A DNA stretch of 64,000 bases from Symsagittifera roscoffensis (GCF_963678635.1 NC_087068.1:1860001-1924000); one strand, 5' to 3'; numbered from the stretch's first letter, positions 37,670 to 48,686 are shown. The notes: generated by a model from the letters alone, not told the origin. A program made the numbers and translations.

Positions 37670-38370
37670 ATCTTGCCCAAGATAACTTAACAGCGCATCA
37701 TTGGATGATTGAGCGAGATATCCAACCTATGCACTGCTAACGTACTTAAATACAGCCAATCAGATTGAAGCATTTGCTTTTAGGTTTTTTATAGTTTAAG
37801 GAAAAATACCCGCCCGGGAAAAACAACAAACAGGGGCGGTTTTGGGGGAGGGGGGTTGCGGACGCACCCTTATCAGGGATTCGGCCCCATGGCGACCCAA
37901 AGGTGTCCCTTTGTGCTATTTCGAGATATCCCTTTTTGGCTGACTTACCCTAAAATTTTTCTAAAGGCGCCTTGCGCGCCAAATTATACTAATTTTGAGG
38001 GGGGGGGGGGGGAAGTGCTCCGAAAAAACCCGATTTTTGGTAAAAATTTGTCAAAAAGTGCCTAAAAACGCCTTTTTTGGTCTGTTTTTTTTTCAAAATT
38101 TTACCTGAGGCGCAAAAAATTTGGTAAAATTAGGGTCTATTCAGTGCTTTGAGAGAGCTCGGAAAACCAATTTGATCGATCTAAAAAAAAGCGGACAAAG
38201 TTTCGAAATTTTTTGAAAATCTGACCCCCTCCGAGAAATTCCTAGATCCACCCCTGCAAACAAATGAACTCTTTACTTCTCATTGAGCCGCTGTGTGACC
38301 ACTGCATTAGCAATCCATGCATTTTCTTGGTTAATTTTATGTGCTGAGAGTTGTTGAATTGACCGCAGTG
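37670..38370 (-). mobile_element. Repeat X, copy 2, interrupted by a MITE
   Basis: Reverse-complement relative of 25690-25990. The left part is 37670-37830 and the right part 38257-38370. Joining the parts gives text colinear with copy 1, which therefore represents the empty site of the insertion at 37831. Confidence 0.78.
37831..38256 (-). mobile_element. hAT-type MITE nested in repeat X
   Basis: A 426-bp element whose ends CAGGGGCGGTTTTGGGGG and TCCTAGATCCACCCCTG are inverted repeats, reversed relative to 23967. Flanks ACAACAAA and CAAACAAA are consistent with a degraded 8-bp duplication. It includes a G-run of about 14 near 37989. No coding capacity. Confidence 0.88.
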
Positions 38371-38652
38371 AGCACTGATCTAGCTGGACTGCGAACCACC
38401 GCCCTTTGGTCCGTGGGGTGGAATATTTAGCCACTTCGCAATCGTCTTGCTGAAGATTAAGAAATCGGGTGATAAGTTCGCCATGATTTGTAGTTGTTTC
38501 TCAGTTGTTGCAGCTAGAGATGACGAGAACCAATAGAACCAACTATGAAAAACAACTTTAAAACAAATCAAACCCTAGTAAAACCCCGTTTTTAACCAAC
38601 TAATAGAAAAACTCACAGGGTCTTTTCAAACCCCCCTGTTGTTTGTGTTTAG

Positions 38653-38892
38653 GGTTCAGTCTGCCTACGGGCACGAAGCCGAAAATAATTGAACCGATCT
38701 CGTCCAGCAATTACCACAGGGTGGCCTACAGTCTGCCAGACAGGACATTCGGAATAACGGGCGCCTACAAACTCACAGTGCCTGGAGAGAGCATGGGGTC
38801 ACGTGGGTCATCGGCCAGAAGCAACCCATTTGGGATGACCACTAATTCGAAACGACAACTTAGCATAAACATGATCAAGATGCCATCAAAAA
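38653..38892 (+). CDS. Tie: Tie-like receptor, exon B (first Ig-like region)
   Basis: 80 codons, phase 1-1. The acceptor is TTTGTGTTTAG before 38653 and the donor GTTAGT follows A38892. The frame reads GFSLPTGTKPKIIEPISSSN, then FGITGAYKLTVPGE and LSINMIKMPSK. GAYKL...INMIKM aligns in position with the end of the first Ig domain of vertebrate TEK (GAYFC...RTMKM region). The cysteine expected there is missing, as is its partner in exon A, so the fold would lack the usual Ig disulfide. The identity of the whole gene rests mainly on exons C-F. Confidence 0.85.
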
Positions 38893-41590
38893 GTTAGTAG
38901 TTTTTTTTCATTCATTTATTTTAGCACCCAAAAATCTAAACCTGACAATAATTATGCAAGCTTGAATAAGGATTAAGCTTAGTTAAAATGGACAGACTGT
39001 ACATTTTACAGAGCAAAAAAAAACTTATTAGTAAAAAAAAATGAGTCATTGCTTGTTAAAAATGTTAAGTGACATTTTGAACTTCTTTATCCTTCTAAAA
39101 ATGAGTTCGTTGATCGGAAAAATTTCGGCTTCATTGAACTGGAAAATGTCTTTTTTTCCAAGAAGACCAGATTAAAGATCAAGTGTAACAAAACTCGGAT
39201 GATTATTTTGTGCTATGGTTAGAATACAACAAATAAATAAACCATGATAAAAATCCCAATACAAATTGTTATTAAAAATCACATGTTTTTGCGGCATTGA
39301 AACTGAAAGAAAACATAAGGGAACAATACTGCTCCCATGACGGTGGAACTCAGAAAAATCTGATTGACAATTGTCAAATTTAAACAAAATTTTAGGTGAT
39401 AAATTGTCTTTTTAGTATTGTCTTAAGCTGGTCGCATTGTCCCCACCCATATTGTTGGAGAGCTTTACAAATAACCTCTTCGCGTGAACAAACATTTCGA
39501 ACTTTCCTTGAATTCACGTTTTCTTCAAATTGTTGTGAACAGAGCTCATAATTTCTATCAATTCTTTTATGGGCTCTTTGGTCCATAAACCCTTTTCTGG
39601 GGTTGGACCCGAGATAAAAGTGAAATGCCTGCCTTCCAACACTAAAATGTAGTTCAAATGTATCAGCTTAAGTGCGTGTGTTCCTCCATTGTAGAATGTT
39701 GAGCCAGCGGGATTATTTTCAAAGGCCAGTTTTAATCAAATGCTTCGTTTTGAAGTCGGCGCTTCTCCATTCAAAATCGTGGTTATTGATTTTTTACACA
39801 CTTGGGCGAAAATAAACTCAAATTTAGTTAAGATTTCAATCACACGAATGAAAGAAAATGGAGTTGAACCTTATCTAAAAAAAATAAAAGAAATACGAAA
39901 TCGAGTTGAACTATTTAAGGCTATCTAGCATCAAAAATATCTTAAATTACAAAAACGAATTAAGAACAAGATTTAGAAAAAAAATTGAGTTAACGCTGCC
40001 AGACTTATGATTCATTCAGAAAAATATAACTGCCATTTAGCGTCAAATATAACAATGTAAAAATGTTAGCTGTCATGAAAAAATGTCCAAAATCAATTAG
40101 TTAAACAACAGTCGGAGCAAGTTAGGGTTGTTATTTTAAGTTCATTCATCCCCCTTTTCTGATCCGGGGGCTATGAAGTAATACATGTCAGGGTATTCCC
40201 TGCTGGTGTGTTTCCTAATTGGCATTTGTCATTGCACCTTTATGACATGATGACATGTATAAACTGGACACCACATTCCACTCATAAATGACCAAAAATG
40301 GATCAAATATCAAAATATTCTAAAATACTTAACCCTTCAGCCTGTCAACATTGGGCGAAAAAAGATGAGCTTTTTTGTTTTTAGCCAGAATATATTCGTG
40401 GACTGGTATAGGAAGTGAAATAAGAAACAAATATCCGGTTATCACTTTGGTGATGAAGATAATGTCTAGTGATAAAAACTTATGTTTATAAATTTCTGGC
40501 TTAAAGTTATTTTTATTGTAAAATCAGGAACTGTTTTTTGAAAAAAAGCTTTGCAAAAAAAAATTTTTTTTCTCAATAAAAAAACTCACACATGAACAGT
40601 AAGTTTTTCGACAGGATAAACTTTCTTCTAAACTGACTAAAAGTGAAAATTTAAGAGAGGGTTCCCCTAGGTCCTCGTGTTTCGTTGTTTGGTTAGCCAG
40701 AACAGAAGTGGAGCAGAATAGTTTTCATATCCGGATATTGATTGCTGATTCATATTCAGTGGATGTGCCAGCAAAGTTATTACACACATTTCAGGACCTG
40801 TCAGTCAATCGAGTTAACTGAATTAATGACTTTTTTCTCTTCTTTCATCTTTTTTCTCCTTCAATGGATGGAATAAAATGAACACGTCTTTGATAATTCA
40901 ACAATGATGTTAACAGACGAAGCGTGTCAAAATACATTTGTTTCTGTTAAACTATAAATTTCATAAATAAGATAAAAACATTTAATGTAATAATGGAAAA
41001 ATGGCCAGGCAATAAATTATGAAAGTTTTCAGTTTTTATCTCCGATGAACATATATCCAATTTAAACAAAACGTATGAACGGAACGGCCCTTTTTTCAAA
41101 GGCTCAAGGCTACCGTCTTTAATTAAAAAGAAACGCTTTTAAGTGAAATTTAGATAATTTAAATGGCGGATTTTAAGCATTTTTTGACGAACAAAAAAAG
41201 TGCATTGTATGAATACATTACTCAGATTTGATATTTAAATAGGTCTAAATCGGCTAGCTTCTTTTAAAGAACTAAAATTTCAAGATTATATTTAGCAGTA
41301 AAAGAAGCCCAAGTTTTAAACGAAATTGAAACGAACCATGCTTAGACAGGCCTTAGATAGCCGTTCATAGATCCTCCAAAATTTTTCCAAAATAAGAAAT
41401 TTTTAACCAAAAATTTTCTGATAAAATTTTTTAAAAATATTGTTCGAATCAAAATTTTACGGGATTTAAAATGATATATCATTCGATCTAATCCAATGTT
41501 TGTTTGTGGTACCTGATCTTGTTTGTAGTCCGCCCTTGCTTCACACAAACTTTATCTCTGCCTTCACTTGTTTTTTAAAATTATTTTCAG
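38893..41590 (+). other. Tie: Intron between exons B and C (2.7 kb)
   Basis: GT-AG, phase 1. It contains two protein-like but unassigned open stretches around 39392-39586 (-) and 39740-39928 (+), and a partial repeat S piece at about 41460-41520 (-). Otherwise I see only AT-rich sequence. Confidence 0.75.
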
Positions 41591-41851
41591 GCTCTTTTAA
41601 ACCCGAATGGCTGAGCAAAACAGTCAACTTGGACGACAGTTTCAGAATAGAGCTCACTCCAAACACAGACATGTACGACCCCACCCTGCCTGTGGTGTGG
41701 AGGAGAAACGGCAAAATAATCGAGGACTGGGGGGCTAGTTATCTAGAAGTACACAGTGCCTCGGCGGATGATGCTGGCGTGTATGAGTTCTACCAGGAGG
41801 AGGCCGACAGGAACTTAGGCCGAATCGGGTTGACCAGGGTCATTGTGAGAC
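41591..41851 (+). CDS. Tie: Tie-like receptor, exon C (cysteine-free Ig domain)
   Basis: 87 codons, phase 1-1. The acceptor is TTATTTTCAG and the donor GTTAGT follows C41851. It encodes an Ig-like domain with VVWRRNGKIIEDW (strand C with Trp), SADDAGVYEFY (the DxGxY motif before strand F) and the ending GLTRVIVRR. Vertebrate TEK has the near-identical landmarks QDAGVYSARY and FTRLIVRR at the same place, directly before EGF1. No cysteine is present, and TEK's second Ig domain also lacks the canonical pair at these positions. This exon is one of the best anchors for the Tie assignment. Ligand-binding residues cannot be judged from sequence alone. Confidence 0.95.
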
Positions 41852-41994
41852 GTTAGTCGTTTTTTTCTTCAGTTCTTTCTAAATTGTTTTACAAAATTTT
41901 CTAACAAATAAAACAAATTTGGAATTGGCGCTATAATTAGACCGCCCGAAAGACTTTATTAAGAGAAATAACTGTAGCGTAGCGTGGGTTTTGT

Positions 41995-42215
41995 TTTTGG
42001 AAAAACAGTAAGCCAAAAGCTGCGTGTTGAGGGTTTTTTGAACAATTTTGACCAACAAGAGGTTTTCTGGCCTACCATTCTCTCTCAAGTTATACATTTT
42101 GGAGCCGATGGTGACTTTAGAAAAGTATAGGGTCGGTCAATGAAAAATGGATGCCGTACAGTAAAATCAAAGGGAGATATTTTGGGTGGTCATATGGTCG
42201 AATCCCTGAGGGGAG
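41995..42215 (+). mobile_element. hAT-type MITE, strongly decayed
   Basis: Recognisable by GGAGCCGATGGTGACTTTAG, AAAAGTATAGGGTCGGTCA and GGTCGAATCCCTGAGGGGAG, which match the right half of the family. Both termini are lost. Confidence 0.6.
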
Positions 42216-44726
42216 GAGGCGTTAACTATATCCCAAACATACTATTGGTGCTTCACAATCGCAAATTTATTTGATGAGAAAATTTTTTGATAGTTTAGGT
42301 CACTAAAAGTCAGATTAAACTGATTTTAGGCTCTATTTGCGCCCGACTGAAACACACTTAAAAAAACACAGATTAGAATAAAAAGACGTGGACAAAAAGT
42401 GAAAAGTTTTGCCCGAAGTAATATGGTTCAATGTTTTTCCAAAAATTTGCCTCAAAAACTAATACTTTTTGTCCCCTTCACAGCTCATTAGAAACTATGC
42501 TAAGCTACCGCTTCCTTTTTTCCCCAAAATTTATAAATTGAGCCTCTTATGTAGTCAAATGAAATATCAGAAATGTCTCTAGCGGAAGCCAAAAATTGTA
42601 TGTTTTTGTTTCATATATTAAAAAAATGTTGACCCAATTTTGCAAAAAATTCGAAATATTTATGCTTGGGGTCTTTTTTTTCCAATTCCGTCATTTTTTT
42701 TGGAAGCAAGCAGATAAGCAGTAAAACCCGCATCTTAACAAGCCTTAAACTAGTCCTAGGTTAAGTACACCTATATCATCATCGTCCAATAATCTCGTTA
42801 TTTGGATTAACTCAATTTTTTAACACTTTGACAATGTAAAATTCTTTAAAAATTCATAAAAATAATTGTTGTTCGAAGCTTAGATGTAGAAATACCTCAC
42901 ATATAATGTAAAGTTATGGGGGTTTCATAATTTTTAATTATGCCAACTTGGGATGTTTATTGCGCAACTAATTGCGTTCGTAGAAAACGCGTAGGAGACG
43001 GATTAAAACAATCGAAATTGAATTGAGGCATGTCATTTGGACGTATTTTTACGCTAGGAGGCGCATATACATCTCTTTGTACTTTATATAACCTGTAGGG
43101 GGATAAAAGGGAGAATGCAGAAGTAGATATATGTTCTTTTTCTTTCAACTCTAGCCTCATTTTTTCAGCCAAACACAATTTATTTAGCCTTAAAGTGTAG
43201 TAAAAATATCTACTTTATATAAATGTTTTTCAATGTTTTCTATTTTTTTTGATAAATTACCCTAATGAGGTTTTGTAGGGCTACATAAGAGGCTCCATTT
43301 AAACTAAATTGGTTAACAGTTGACCTGGTAATTTTAGCGTAGTTTTTAATTTAAAAAAAAAACAAAATTAGCACTGTCGTTTTACAGAACAAAAAGAATA
43401 ATTTCAAATGCGTTTTTTTTTGCTTTGAAGTTTCACGTCACTTGACTATTCATTGAAAAAAACTGTTGTATAATTATATAAAACATACTTTTAGAAAAAG
43501 CTTTATATTCAAAAAAAACTGGAACCACTATCTTTATGTTCATATTATCAATAAAAGTATAAGTGATTTCAAAAAAATCAGCTCAGCCATAATTTTTTCA
43601 AACTGAATTTTATGGAAATTTTTGACTGATAATTTTGTTGTTGTTGACATCTTGGGAAATATGATGTCAAGTAATCGCCATATGAAACGTAAGCAAATGC
43701 TACTTGGAATATTATACAGTCCAAAAGACGCGGCAATTTTATTGTTATATTGATGACATTGAGCAGGTAAAAAATCAAAATACTAGAAAGTTAAAACATC
43801 GGCCAGTTTTGCGATTTTCATTTTAAAAAATTGCATTTAAAAGAAGCAAAGACTACATTTTACATGCAGAATTCGGTCGAGATGTTGATCTGTCTAATAA
43901 ATTGAGTTCTTTCGACAGCAGCAGAACAGAAGTGATTAATATTTCATCTGTAGCGTGGTTCCTATCTGTATTAGATGTATAAGATGCACTTTGACGATAG
44001 GCGGAAGGAAGCGCTTTTCAATTTGCGAACAAAAAAATACCCCCAAAAATGGTGCCGAGATTCTAGCAGCATCTGCTCTCTTGTGAATTATTGATACGTG
44101 AACAAATTCAGATGCGCACTAAAAAAATTAATTTTCAAACTTCAAATCATACCAATCTTTGTCAGGACTTCTACCATAAAGTACCGATTACAATATATGA
44201 GCAATACACACTCTTTTTAGCTTTTGGACATAAAAAGTATGCATTTGAGCACTTACATTTCGTTTGAAGTGATCTAAAATTACGTTTTTAGAAATGAAGG
44301 GATTAAAAATAGGGATAAATAATTCTTCGTGATCAAGCCTCGGATCCTGATATTCCGGTGCTTTACTGGATTTTGTTCCATAAAACTAAAATTTATGCTG
44401 TCTGGCTAACTCATTAAACATGTTGGTTGTCTGAAACTCTGAAAACTCCATAGAGCAACAAAATGTTGTTTTGTTTTATAACTTTCAGCCGGTTGGATTT
44501 AAATTTTTACTATTCAAGGAAATATTTATATAATGATTACCAGCCAGAAACAGTCTTCGATTTGCAAAAAGCCTAGGGCAAAATTGTGAAACTTAAATCT
44601 GAACTATTTAAATCAGTGAAAGTGAAATCAAACTAAATAGTCCATAAGAAGAAAAAGCTCGACAAGATTAGTAATAATTAGCTACAACCCTGTTTACTCA
44701 TTGATTATTGAATTCGAACTTTTAAA

Positions 44727-46160
44727 AAACAAAATTAACTCCTAAACAACAAAATGAACCCCTAAGAACAAAATTAACTCCTAAAAAAATAACTCCTGAA
44801 AAACTATATTAAATCTTGAAAAAAAAATTAAATCCTGAAAACAAAAATAACTCCTAAACAACAAAATGAACCCCTAAAAACAAAATTAACTCCTAAAAAA
44901 ATAACTCCTGAAAAACTATATTAAATCTTGAAAAAAAAATTAAATCCTGAAAACAAAAATAACTCCTAAACAACAAAATGAACCCCTAAGAACAAAATTA
45001 ACTCCTAAAAAATAACTCCTGAAAAACTATATTAAATCTTGAAAAAAAAAATTAAATCCTGAAAACAAAAATAACTCCTAAACAACAAAATGAACCCCTA
45101 AAAACAAAATTAACTCCTAAAAAAATAACTCCTGAAAAACTATATTAAATCTTGAAAAAAAAATTAAATCCTGAAAACAAAAATAACTCCTAAACAACAA
45201 AATGAACCCCTAAAAACAAAATTAACTCCTAAAAAAATAACTCCTGAAAAACTATATTAAATCTTGAAAAAAAAATTAAATCCTGAAAACAAAAATAACT
45301 CCTAAACAACAAAATGAACCCCTAAAAACAAAATTAACTCCTAAAAAAATAACTCCTGAAAAACTATATTAAATCTTGAAAAAAAAATTAAATCCTGAAA
45401 ACAAAAATAACTCCTAAACAACAAAATGAACCCCTAAAAACAAAATTAACTCCTAAAAAAATAACTCCTGAAAAACTATATTAAATCTTGAAAAAAAAAT
45501 TAAATCCTGAAAACAAAAATAACTCCTAAACAACAAAATGAACCCCTAAAAACAAAATTAACTCCTAAAAAAATAACTCCTGAAAAACTATATTAAATCT
45601 TGAAAAAAAAATTAAATCCTGAAAACAAAAATAACTCCTAAACAACAAAATGAACCCCTAAAAACAAAATTAACTCCTAAAAAAATAACTCCTGAAAAAC
45701 TATATTAAATCTTGAAAAAAAAATTAAATCCTGAAAACAAAAATAACTCCTAAACAACAAAATGAACCCCTAAAAACAAAATTAACTCCTAAAAAAATAA
45801 CTCCTGAAAAACTATATTAAATCTTGAAAAAAAAATTAAATCCTGAAAACAAAAATAACTCCTAAACAACAAAATGAACCCCTAAGAACAAAATTAACTC
45901 CTAAAAAAATAACTCCTGAAAAACTATATTAAATCTTGAAAAAAAAAATTAAATCCTGAAAACAAAAATAACTCCTAAACAACAAAATGAACCCCTAAAA
46001 ACAAAATTAACTCCTAAAAAAATAACTCCTGAAAAACTTCAAGTTAACTTTTCTGGGATGGGAATTGTTGAATCTTGAAAAAATATTAAATCTTGAAAAA
46101 AAAATTAAATCCTGAAAACAAAAATAACTCCTAAACAACAAAATGAACCCTTTGGGGAAG
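44727..46160. repeat. 112-bp minisatellite, about 12 copies
   Basis: AACTCCTAAACAAC recurs at 44737, 44849, 44961, 45073, 45185, 45297 and onwards at exactly 112 bp. Copies are nearly identical, differing mainly in A-run length and AAAAAC/AAGAAC. The unit is built from shorter related words (AACTCCTAA, ATCCTGAAAA, CTCCTGAAAA). The last copies are disrupted at 46038-46070 by a 33-bp sequence also found at 46854-46886. The array is about 90% A/T/C on the plus strand, with no reading frame. Confidence 0.97.
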
Positions 46161-46306
46161 AGGATGTTAATTTGGTCCAAACTAGTCCCTGAAAAACTCA
46201 GGACTAACTTAGGACTAAATAAAATTAAAGTCTCAAAAAGAAAAAAATTAATTCTTAAGGCCTCTTAAAGTCTCTCTACATGTGTGTTGTGTGTTTGTTC
46301 GTGTAG

Positions 46307-46456
46307 GTTGTCACCAGGGCTACTGGGGCGGGGACAGTGGGGGTGTGAATGAGTGTTCGTTCAGCTGTCCCCTCTGCCTCAACGGGGGAGTGTGTGAGGA
46401 GAGCAGCGGCAGGTGCATCTGTCCCCCCGGATTCACCGGCCCCAACTGCGAGAACA
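46307..46456 (+). CDS. Tie: Tie-like receptor, exon D (EGF module 1)
   Basis: 50 codons, phase 1-1. The acceptor is TTCGTGTAG and the donor GTGAGT follows A46456. One EGF module with eight cysteines, the Tie/laminin-like spacing: C-x14-C-x3-C-x2-C-x5-C-x6-C-x1-C-x8-C. CLNGGVCEESSGRCICPPGF closely parallels TEK's first EGF ([20 protein letters not shown]). The first spacing is 14 residues (HQGYWGGDSGGVNE) against eight in the next two modules, a small insertion. The previous exon ends VRR, so the join reads VRRCHQGYW, like TEK VRRCEAQKW. Confidence 0.96.
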
Positions 46457-46932
46457 GTGAGTCATCCTCAATTGCACTCTCCAACAAACAATACCCTTTT
46501 CCACAGTCGAGGCACTAAACAGTTTATGCCATGCATATCATTTCGTGATTTTTCTAAATTTTTTTTTTGATATTTTGTTATAAAAATGCAGAAAAAATTA
46601 GCAAAAAAAAACGGTATAAAGACTTGATATTATTTAAGAAAAAAATCAACTGAGAATCATCTTACAAAACTTTAAGTCTTTCGATTTCTTGTCTTTAGTA
46701 TTTTGTCAAATTGGGGAAAAAGTTGCATTTTGGAGAACGAAAACATCCTCCCAATCAATTTTGAGACCATTTATCGAAGAGAGAACACGAGTTGCTCAGC
46801 TCTTTAGGTTAAACTGCTGCTATGACCCTGGTTAAAAAATGCCTGCAGTTTTTTTCAAGTTAACTTTTCTGGGATGGGAATTGTTGTCTGAGAATTTGCA
46901 TCTCCCGATGTCTTTATCGATTCTGTTTGCAG
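46457..46932 (+). other. Tie: Intron between exons D and E (476 bp)
   Basis: GT-AG, phase 1, one of the short introns. It contains the source or sister of the 33-bp patch (46854-46886) just upstream of the acceptor, and at about 46525-46550 a piece (CATTTCGTGATTTTTC) also seen at 30697-30712. Confidence 0.85.
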
Positions 46933-47082
46933 CCTGTGCCTCGCACTGGTTCGGCCAGACTTGTGAGGCCAGATGCACTTTCCACATGAGTGGAGTGGTG
47001 TCATGTGCCACCATGTATCTATGCCAGCAGGACCCCTTCGGATGTTCCTGTCATGGATTCAAGGACCTCATGTGTGTAGAAC
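46933..47082 (+). CDS. Tie: Tie-like receptor, exon E (EGF module 2)
   Basis: 50 codons, phase 1-1. The acceptor is TTCTGTTTGCAG and the donor GTAAGT follows C47082. One EGF module with eight cysteines: C-x8-C-x3-C-x8-C-x6-C-x6-C-x1-C-x7-C. CASHWFGQTCEARC and YLCQQDPFGCSCHGF parallel TEK CELHTFGRTCKERC and FCLPDPYGCSCATGW, the distinctive second Tie EGF. Its donor was duplicated by an insertion starting seven bases into the intron. Reading through into the intron gives a stop after two codons (CGT AAG TAG). Confidence 0.96.
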
Positions 47083-47199
47083 GTAAGTAGCTAAATTTAA
47101 AGTGGCTAAGCGCTCTGCCTCTTAGTCAAATGGTTGCAGGTTCGAAACCCACCATAACCAGGTCTCGTTTTTTTCCTCCAATGTGTGAAGAACGTAAGT
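47070..47199 (+). mobile_element. Retroposed tRNA-like SINE with target-site duplication spanning a splice donor
   Basis: The insert at 47089-47180 has an A box TGGCTAAGCGC (47103-47113) and a B box GGTTCGAAACC (47139-47149), then a T-rich tail. It is flanked by ATGTGTGTAGAACGTAAGT (47070-47088) and ATGTGTGAAGAACGTAAGT (47181-47199), 18 of 19 identical. The left flank is the last 13 bases of exon E plus the first six of its intron, so the duplication copied the donor. The 5' part of a tRNA acceptor stem is not evident, so this is a retroposed fragment or short SINE rather than a working tRNA gene. Confidence 0.88.
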
Positions 47200-47715
47200 G
47201 CATTTTTATCACTCACGCAAAGAATTCTTGTCCCAATTTCATCAAATTAGAATTCGAACACGCAATCGTCTGGACTCTCAGAGTGGGCTTTCGAACCCCA
47301 AATCACTTAATGGTTTCTAAAAACAGCTAATAGCATGTTACATGTCGAAAAAAAGGGCAAGTATGTTTTTTTAAATTAAAATAACTTCATCCACAATCTA
47401 CATTTTTGGCCGTAAAATAGCGATTAAAGACCGATGTTTTCGATTTATGTAGAAAAAAGTCACATGAGCATTTGCAATAAAGTAATTATTGGATTGATTG
47501 TGGTCCATTTTCTGGTAATAACTTCCCCCCCCCTCCCTTCCCGTCTTGCAGCATTAACTTCCCCACCTAAACCTCAGTTTTACGCTGTAATTAATGGCTC
47601 TACAAGTTTGTAAGCAAGTTTGTAATAAATATTCACTACGGAGTGGTGAAAAAAGAGCTCCATTCACCAAGTATCGAAAAATTTGGGCAAAAAATACTAG
47701 GAACACTTATGTTCA

Positions 47716-48080
47716 AGGAAAGATCGAGGATTTTTATGAGGGGACGGGAACTTTCGGATTTTCAAAACGTTTTCGACATTTTTCACAGAGCCCTATAAGG
47801 ACCATATTTAGACAAAAAAATGCACCGCAGTCAATTTATTTAAAAAACAGGCCAAAAAAGACGTTTTTAGGTAGTTTTCGGAAATTTTTGACAAAAAATA
47901 TGCATTTTTTGGCGCCCGCTACTCCTTCAAATTTAGTATATATTTAGCCCGAGCCGTTTTTAGCCTAAAACGGATATTTTAAGAAAGTATCAAAAGAGGA
48001 CACTTTGGGTCGGCAGAGGGTCGAGTCCCTGAAGAGAAGCAAGCATCAGCCCCTCCCCCCGCCTCCTAAATCCGCCCCAG
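47716..48080 (+). mobile_element. hAT-type MITE, nearly full length
   Basis: A left-end remnant GATCGAGGATTTTTATGAGG, internal AGTATATATTTAGCCCGAGC, GGGTCGGCAG and the right terminus CCTAAATCCGCCCC match the family in the same orientation as 23967. The open frame crossing its left part is fortuitous. Confidence 0.78.
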
Positions 48081-48610
48081 CTTATGATGCAGCTTCAACA
48101 ATGCTGCAAGACGCGTTTTGCTTATGCGGCAATTTCTGATTGTAAATAAATAAGGAAACTACAAAAAACTGACATAAAACCTAAAAAACCTATTTCTATG
48201 CATGTTTCTAAGGTTCTCCTGGGAACAGATCTGGCAAAAAGTTCACACACCCTTACTACATAAGAAGAAAATCATTATCGGGCAATAAAGTTTTAAGCGA
48301 AAAGGATAATTTAATTTGAAGAATCGCGATAAATTTGTAAGCATCTTAGAAACAATCCGCTATTTCATAAAAAGGTCGCAACTTGCAAAACAGTTTCTTT
48401 ATTTGCTTTATTATTTAATCCTTGCTAAACCCAAAATGCAACTGAAGCAGAAATTATGGTCATTTTACGGTCAATTTGGAACCATTAACTTGGGATTACT
48501 TTGAGCAGAAGATCCTTTCCTAGATTTCTCACGACAATAAAACATACTCAAGGGGAGATCACTTATTTTCTTGCTATAAGCTAATCCTTGCTATAAACTG
48601 ATCCCAATTT

Positions 48611-48686
48611 GATATAAAGAATTCTTCGCGACCAATTGAGGACGAAAAGTCCTCAATTCGGATATAAAGAATTGACGCGACCAATT
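48611..48686. repeat. Hairpin flanked by direct repeats
   Basis: AATTGAGGAC-GAAAA-GTCCTCAATT is a perfect 10-bp stem with a 5-nt loop. It is flanked by direct repeats GATATAAAGAATTCTTCGCG and GATATAAAGAATTGACGCG, each followed by ACCAATT. The arrangement is compact and unlike the other repeats in the window. Confidence 0.75.

Larger units (their letters stand above)
19275..38652 (+). other. Tie: Intron between exons A and B (19.4 kb)
   Basis: GT-AG, phase 1. It holds the microsatellites, MITEs, repeat X pair and triplicated transposase fragment listed separately. In 19.3-21.5, 31.0-33.1 and 33.5-35.5 kb I see only AT-rich sequence without recognisable features. Confidence 0.75.
41852..46306 (+). 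other. Tie: Intron between exons C and D (4.5 kb)
   Basis: GT-AG, phase 1. It contains a decayed MITE (41995-42215) and the 112-bp minisatellite (44727-46160), which ends about 150 bp before exon D. In 42.3-44.7 kb I see only AT-rich sequence. Confidence 0.8.

Noticed and set aside
39392-39928. Two open frames (minus 39392-39586, plus 39740-39928) as an unknown gene
   Set aside because: Opposite strands, no splice-site or domain support; at most a decayed transposon fragment.
47100-47160. A functional tRNA gene at 47.1 kb
   Set aside because: A and B boxes are good, but no acceptor stem pairs, and the flanking duplication shows a retroposed copy.
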